A stretch of 64,000 nucleotides of DNA from Pseudoalteromonas apostichopi (GTDB lineage Bacteria; Pseudomonadota; Gammaproteobacteria; Enterobacterales; Alteromonadaceae): NCBI RefSeq assembly GCF_030297135.1, contig NZ_AP028065.1, forward strand, positions 1,798,001 to 1,862,000, read 5' to 3'. A program made the translations under genes and the position numbers. Position 1 is the stretch's first letter; every line of letters starts with the position of its first letter. The notes beneath the pieces were generated by a model that did not search any database, was not told the DNA's origin, and worked only from the letters and a program-made list of their open reading frames with translations. Shown here in pieces: positions 59,863 through 64,000 of the stretch.

Positions 59863-60753
59863 ATGACAAAGAAACTTGTAATTACAGCAAATATGAATAC
59901 TGTTGAAGCAGTTAATTCAACTTCTACGGCGGTCACTTATCAATGGCATTGGCGACGTATTTTTATGGTCAGCAGTGTCATCTTAGTTGCACTGGCTATA
60001 TTAGTGTATAGCTTTATTGGGGCTGTAAATGCTGAGCAATCAGCACAGGATGAGCCGCAATCGGAGCTTGCAAGTGTTGAGTTACAAGCTCCTTTAAATG
60101 ATGCCAAACAAGAAGAACCAAAAGAAGTGACTGCATCACCAGTGAATGAGCAACCAGCGGTTACTGATAGTAAACAAAGTGCTATTACAGAGGTCGTTAT
60201 CGCAGACGTAGCTGAACCTGAAGCAAATACAGTAGATACAGAGATCGTGAGTGAGCCGGTTTTTGATGGGCAACAGCTGCCTGAAACATCAGCTGTCACT
60301 CCCGATGAAGAACCACTGCAAACTGAAGAGCAAATAGAGGTTGCTGCAGTACCCGATGTTCAGCAGCAGTTTTCACACTCAGCACATATTGCCAGTGTTG
60401 CAATTGGCGCTAAAATAGATACAGATAAAGTAAGTCGCGCAGTATTAACAACCGATGTTGTTGATCGAGAACCAGTCAATGTTCTAAAAAACGATGTAAA
60501 ATTAGCGCAAATTAGTAATAGCTTAAGCTTTTTTAGTGAGCTTAGAAATATGCAGGGGCAAACTGTTCGTCATCAATGGTATTACCAAGGCCAGCAGCTT
60601 GCTTCTATTGAATTAGCTGTAAGTAGCCCGCGTTTTCGTACTTATTCAACAAAAAACATCATGCCAGAGCAGCTCGGTGATTGGCGTGTTGAGGTTATTG
60701 ACGCAGATGGCAACTTGCTGGCCCAAAAAGAGTTTAGAATTTTAGCTGAGTAA
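59863..60753 (+). CDS. DUF2914 membrane protein
   Basis: A 296-residue single-pass protein. A short cytoplasmic N-terminus precedes one helix (about 30-52), then a long acidic, Glu/Pro/Thr-rich linker (about 55-165) and a C-terminal DUF2914 domain of about 90 residues (SRAVLTTDVVDREPV, VRHQWYYQGQQLASIELAV, GDWRVEVIDADGNLLA). The domain is beta-rich and periplasmic. Function unknown. It sits between the esterase and hemC, 36 bases before the latter. Confidence 0.85.
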   Translation: MTKKLVITANMNTVEAVNSTSTAVTYQWHWRRIFMVSSVILVALAILVYSFIGAVNAEQSAQDEPQSELASVELQAPLNDAKQEEPKEVTASPVNEQPAVTDSKQSAITEVVIADVAEPEANTVDTEIVSEPVFDGQQLPETSAVTPDEEPLQTEEQIEVAAVPDVQQQFSHSAHIASVAIGAKIDTDKVSRAVLTTDVVDREPVNVLKNDVKLAQISNSLSFFSELRNMQGQTVRHQWYYQGQQLASIELAVSSPRFRTYSTKNIMPEQLGDWRVEVIDADGNLLAQKEFRILAE

Positions 60754-60789
60754 CATTTAGTATCAGCCTGATAATTAATTGGATTTTTC

Positions 60790-61728
60790 ATGACACAGAC
60801 AACAAAACTAGTTCGTATCGCTACCCGTAAAAGTGCGCTTGCTTTATGGCAGGCAGAATTTGTTAAAGCTCAATTAGAGCACTTCCATGACGACGTAACG
60901 GTAGAGTTGGTTCCTATGTCGACGCAAGGCGATATTATCCTTGATACGCCACTGGCAAAGATTGGTGGTAAGGGTTTATTCGTAAAAGAGCTTGAACAAG
61001 CCATGCTTGATGGCCGCGCAGATATTGCGGTGCATTCAATGAAAGATGTACCTGTTGAGTTTCCTGAAGGCTTAGCCTTAAACACAATTTGTGAGCGTGA
61101 AGACCCTCGTGATGCATTTGTATCTAACAACTACAAAAGCTTAGATGAGTTACCACAAGGTGCTATTGTTGGTACGTCAAGCTTACGCCGCCAATGCCAA
61201 ATTCGCGAAGCGCGTCCTGATTTAGATATTCGTGATTTACGCGGTAATGTTAACACCCGTTTAGCAAAACTAGATGATGGTCAATATGATGCAATTATCC
61301 TAGCTGCTGCGGGATTAATTCGTTTAGAAATGCCAGAACGCATCACTGCCTTTATTGAGCCTGAAGTATCATTACCTGCAAATGGTCAAGGCGCAGTAGG
61401 TATTGAATGTCGTATTGACGATGAAGTTACAAAAGCGCTACTAGCTCCGCTTGAGCATAATGAAACACGCATTCGTGTAAATGCCGAGCGTGCGATGAAC
61501 CGCCATTTAGAAGGTGGCTGTCAGGTACCAATTGGTGCATTTGCATTAGTTGAGGGTGAGCAAGTGCATTTACGTGGTTTAGTGGGCGCTATTGATGGCA
61601 GCCAAATGCTGCGTGATGAAGTGACAGGTCCAGTGGCTGACGCAGAGCAGTTAGGTATTACACTTGCTGAAAAGCTACTTGAGCAAGGTGCCGATAAAAT
61701 TTTAGCTGAAGTATATAGAGACGCTTAA
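60790..61728 (+). CDS. hemC: hydroxymethylbilane synthase
   Basis: A 312-residue porphobilinogen deaminase that polymerises four porphobilinogens to hydroxymethylbilane. RIATRKSALALWQAEFVKA is the N-terminal signature; the catalytic aspartate region is HSMKDVPVEFPEG; GTSSLRRQCQIR and DLRGNVNTRLAKLD bind substrate; the dipyrromethane cofactor cysteine is in LEGGCQVPIGAFA. It is followed one base later by the hemD/hemX gene. Confidence 0.97.
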   Translation: MTQTTKLVRIATRKSALALWQAEFVKAQLEHFHDDVTVELVPMSTQGDIILDTPLAKIGGKGLFVKELEQAMLDGRADIAVHSMKDVPVEFPEGLALNTICEREDPRDAFVSNNYKSLDELPQGAIVGTSSLRRQCQIREARPDLDIRDLRGNVNTRLAKLDDGQYDAIILAAAGLIRLEMPERITAFIEPEVSLPANGQGAVGIECRIDDEVTKALLAPLEHNETRIRVNAERAMNRHLEGGCQVPIGAFALVEGEQVHLRGLVGAIDGSQMLRDEVTGPVADAEQLGITLAEKLLEQGADKILAEVYRDA

Positions 61729-61729
61729 T

Positions 61730-63550
61730 ATGCATATTTTGATAACTCGTCCAGAAGGAAAAGGCACTGAGCTTGCTCTTGAGCTTCAGCAGGCGGGTTA
61801 TCAAACAACCCAATGTCCAGTCCTTACCTTAGATTACCTCACGGTTAATAGTAGTGAGCTTGCGCCGCTAGAAAATGCCGATAAAGTTATTTTTATCTCG
61901 CAAGATGCCGTACATGCCTTGTTAAAACTCACACCAACAATTAACAAAGCAGCCCAACTTTATGCGGTTGGTCAGCAAACTGCTGATGCGGTTTATGAGG
62001 CGTTTGGACGTCGAGCTGCTGTGCCAAAAAAACATGATTCAGAAGGTCTGCTCGAGCTAAAAACGCTGCAAGATGTAGAGCTGAGTAACATTGTATTAGT
62101 GAAAGGTGTAGGCGGGCGCACGACGATAGCGAAAACCTTAAAACAACGTGGTGCTTTATTGAATCAGTTGGTTGTTTACAAGCGTAGCGCAATTGAGAGC
62201 GAGCCTGGTAAGTGGATGGACCACTGGCAAACAGTTGATGTAGAAGGTATAGTCATTACTAGTAATGCAGCGGTGGATGCCATTTTTAATGGCTTAAATG
62301 AGCCTCAGCTTACATGGTTGAAAGAGCGACAATTTTTCGTTGCTAGTGAGCGTATCGCTGACTATTTAAAGCAACAAAAGGTCGCAAGAACACAGATACA
62401 TATTGCTGCAGGGGCGAGCGATAGCGCTATGTTCACCTGCATTAATCAGCAAGGTAGCAAAATGAGTGAAGCAGAATCAAAACAACCCGCAAAGCCAGTG
62501 ACTGCACAGCCAGATAAAAAAGCGCAAACGGTAAATACTGGGACGAAAGCGCCTGTGCAAGCAAAAAAAGGTATCAGCAAATCAGGTAGCTTAGCGTTAC
62601 TTATTTCACTTTTAGTGGCTTCTACTGTTGGCTATGAGTTTTATCACAAATTAAATAGTGATCAGCAATCAGCTGTTGCATTTACTGAGCTGACAGATGA
62701 AAACCAACGCTTACAACAGCAGATTGATGCATTAAAAAGTGCGCAGCAAACATTACAACATTCGCTTTATAACAGTGAACAAAAAGTCTCTGAGGCGCTA
62801 AATGAAAGTGCAGAGCAAACTCAGCAGCAATTACAAGCGGCTTTAAAGCGCGCTGAGCAGCAAACTTTCACGCTTAATCCGCAAGAGGTTACAAGCCTGC
62901 AACGTATGGCCGAGTTTAAATTGTGGGCAGAGCACGATTACCAAGGAGCTGCCGCTGTGCTATCTCGCTTAGATAGCTTGCTAGCAGAACACCCGGGTAC
63001 AGGAGCTATTCGCCAAGCAATTCACCAAGACTTGCAAACCTTGAATGCCATAGAGCCTGTTGCAGTTGAAGCAATTTATTTAAAACTGCATGGCATTAAT
63101 CAAAAAGTTGATGAACTAGTATTTAATGCTATTTCACTACCTGAAGAAGTCGTCAAAGAAGATCCAAATCAATTGAGCGAAAATGTCAGTGAATGGCGTC
63201 AGAACCTTGCGAAATCATGGCAGCAGTTTAAAGACTTCTTTGTAGAAGTACGCACACGTGAAGATATGGTTATCGCACCATTTTTAAGTGAGCAAGAGCG
63301 CCACTTAGTTAAACAGCGCTTAAGCTTATACTTAGCTCAAGCGCAAGATGCTGTATTAAGTAAACAAAGCAGTGTGTATTTTAGCGCTGTTGATGCTGCA
63401 CATAGCTTGGTAAAAGATTACTTTAAGCAAGATGATGCGCAAACAAAAGCGGCATTAAAAAGCCTCGCTGAGCTTTCAAAAGAGCAACTTGATTTCAGCC
63501 CAAAAGTGTCACTGCAAAGTACTGAGCAGGTGAAGGAGTGGGCACAATGA
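61730..63550 (+). CDS. hemD: fused uroporphyrinogen-III synthase / HemX
   Basis: A 606-residue fusion. Residues 1 to about 244 are HemD, which closes hydroxymethylbilane to uroporphyrinogen III (ILITRPEGKGTELALELQ, YAVGQQTADAVYEAFG, GIVITSNAAVDAIFNGL). From Met245 (MSEAESKQPAKPV) a Lys/Pro-rich linker, one helix (about 286-305), a glutamine-rich coiled coil (about 320-385) and the HemX domain follow. In E. coli the two are separate genes; here no stop lies between them. Met245 could also be an internal start giving free HemX. hemY overlaps its stop by four bases. Confidence 0.93.
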   Translation: MHILITRPEGKGTELALELQQAGYQTTQCPVLTLDYLTVNSSELAPLENADKVIFISQDAVHALLKLTPTINKAAQLYAVGQQTADAVYEAFGRRAAVPKKHDSEGLLELKTLQDVELSNIVLVKGVGGRTTIAKTLKQRGALLNQLVVYKRSAIESEPGKWMDHWQTVDVEGIVITSNAAVDAIFNGLNEPQLTWLKERQFFVASERIADYLKQQKVARTQIHIAAGASDSAMFTCINQQGSKMSEAESKQPAKPVTAQPDKKAQTVNTGTKAPVQAKKGISKSGSLALLISLLVASTVGYEFYHKLNSDQQSAVAFTELTDENQRLQQQIDALKSAQQTLQHSLYNSEQKVSEALNESAEQTQQQLQAALKRAEQQTFTLNPQEVTSLQRMAEFKLWAEHDYQGAAAVLSRLDSLLAEHPGTGAIRQAIHQDLQTLNAIEPVAVEAIYLKLHGINQKVDELVFNAISLPEEVVKEDPNQLSENVSEWRQNLAKSWQQFKDFFVEVRTREDMVIAPFLSEQERHLVKQRLSLYLAQAQDAVLSKQSSVYFSAVDAAHSLVKDYFKQDDAQTKAALKSLAELSKEQLDFSPKVSLQSTEQVKEWAQ

Positions 63551-64000
63551 TCCGCTTTTTATTAATCATTATTGCGATAGCCGTCTGTTTGGGAATTGCC
63601 CCCTTTTTTATTGATCAAAAGGGTTATGTATTAATTGCCTTTAATAAAACAACCATTGAAGGCACTATTTGGGGCGTTACAGCACTCTTACTGTTAGCAC
63701 TTACTGCAATATATGTGCTTTATAAACTAGTTCGTTATTTATGGTCTTTGTATAGCCACACACGCCATCGCTTTTTTGCTCGTAGTGAAGAACGTAAACA
63801 AGCGGCTATTGAGCAAGGTGTATGGAGCTTAATAAATAACGATTATGCAGAGCTGGAGCTAGCCCTTGATAATAACAGTGTTGCAGACCAGTGGACCGAT
63901 ATACGTTATGCGCTTCTTGCTAAAGCGGCATTAGCGAGTAATGAGAACGAAAAGGCGATTAGCTACCTTGATAACATAAGTCAAAATAATCAACTAAAAG
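63547..64000 (+). CDS. hemY: HemY protein, 3' truncated by window end
   Basis: The first 151 residues of HemY, an inner-membrane TPR protein encoded after hemX and linked to late haem synthesis. It starts MIRFLLIIIAIAVCLGIAP on the overlap with hemX; two helices (about 3-20 and 40-64) precede a charged segment (HTRHRFFARSEERKQAAIEQ) and the first TPR-like helices. The frame stays open to base 64000, so the rest lies outside. Confidence 0.92.
   Translation, partial: MIRFLLIIIAIAVCLGIAPFFIDQKGYVLIAFNKTTIEGTIWGVTALLLLALTAIYVLYKLVRYLWSLYSHTRHRFFARSEERKQAAIEQGVWSLINNDYAELELALDNNSVADQWTDIRYALLAKAALASNENEKAISYLDNISQNNQLK

Noticed and set aside
62462..63550. hemX as a fully separate gene starting at Met245 of the hemD frame
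   Set aside because: There is no stop between the two parts and no clear ribosome site before this ATG, so a fusion is the simpler reading; an internal start remains possible.
1..64000. Mobile elements, prophage, CRISPR arrays or toxin-antitoxin modules
   Set aside because: No transposase, integrase other than XerC, phage structural gene, regularly spaced repeats or recognisable toxin-antitoxin pair was found. The RHH-like protein at 648-965 lacks a toxin-like partner.

Overview
The window looks like the chromosome of an AT-rich marine gammaproteobacterium of the Pseudoalteromonas/Alteromonadales type. This rests on gene families and order: lptM-lysA-dapF-DUF484-xerC-yigB divergent from cyaY, hemC-hemD/X-hemY, folX-folE-folM, a GlyGly-CTERM subtilase, DUF938 and PrnB/DUF1864 proteins, and a class II fumarase behind a Fur box. 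I see no insertion sequence, prophage, integron, CRISPR array, rRNA gene or abrupt change of composition. It reads as core or soft-core genome.

Layout. 0-4.3 kb: small unknown genes (one with two tandem ribbon-helix-helix-like units), two paralogous CGGP-motif lipoproteins, fumC with an upstream small gene, and a perfect 24-bp-arm palindrome holding a Fur box. 4.4-7.6 kb: DUF938 methyltransferase, FemAB-like protein and a secreted alpha/beta hydrolase. 7.6-11.2 kb: a tryptophan/kynurenine-type module (Lrp regulator, PrnB/TDO-superfamily haem protein, kynureninase-like enzyme) and an MBL hydrolase. 11.3-12.5 kb: DUF4124 protein, tRNA-Ser(GCT) and tRNA-Ser(TGA), and a 46-residue basic protein. 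12.8-23.4 kb: lipid kinase, DMT exporter divergent from a MocR regulator, YggN, glutathione peroxidase, LysR/YqhD pair, AzlCD, cytochromes b561 and c'. 23.6-29.6 kb: large secreted subtilase and a lipoprotein oligopeptidase B. 29.6-33.4 kb: two-component system with two spondin-domain proteins. 33.5-38.7 kb: membrane proteins, the tetrahydromonapterin genes, TSUP permease, nadE, yceH. 38.7-45.6 kb: CHASE hybrid kinase, penicillin/AHL acylase family protein, diguanylate cyclase. 45.9-50.9 kb: GNAT-nitrilase fusion translationally coupled to a Gdx-type SMR exporter, DMT transporter, MAPEG, and a BlaI/M56-TonB pair with two BlaI-type operators. 51-54 kb: RluF-like synthase, small proteins, HopJ-family protein, membrane-anchored aspartyl protease. 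54-64 kb: the dap/xer cluster and the haem cluster, ending inside hemY.

Most distinctive candidates: the BlaI/M56 pair in which the metalloprotease carries a TonB C-terminal domain instead of a penicillin sensor; the Fur box inside a terminator-like palindrome; the haem dioxygenase-like/kynureninase/Lrp cluster; the GNAT-nitrilase-Gdx operon; the two-component system beside tandem spondin proteins; and the hemD-hemX gene fusion. All functions are inferred from sequence recognition; no database search was run.
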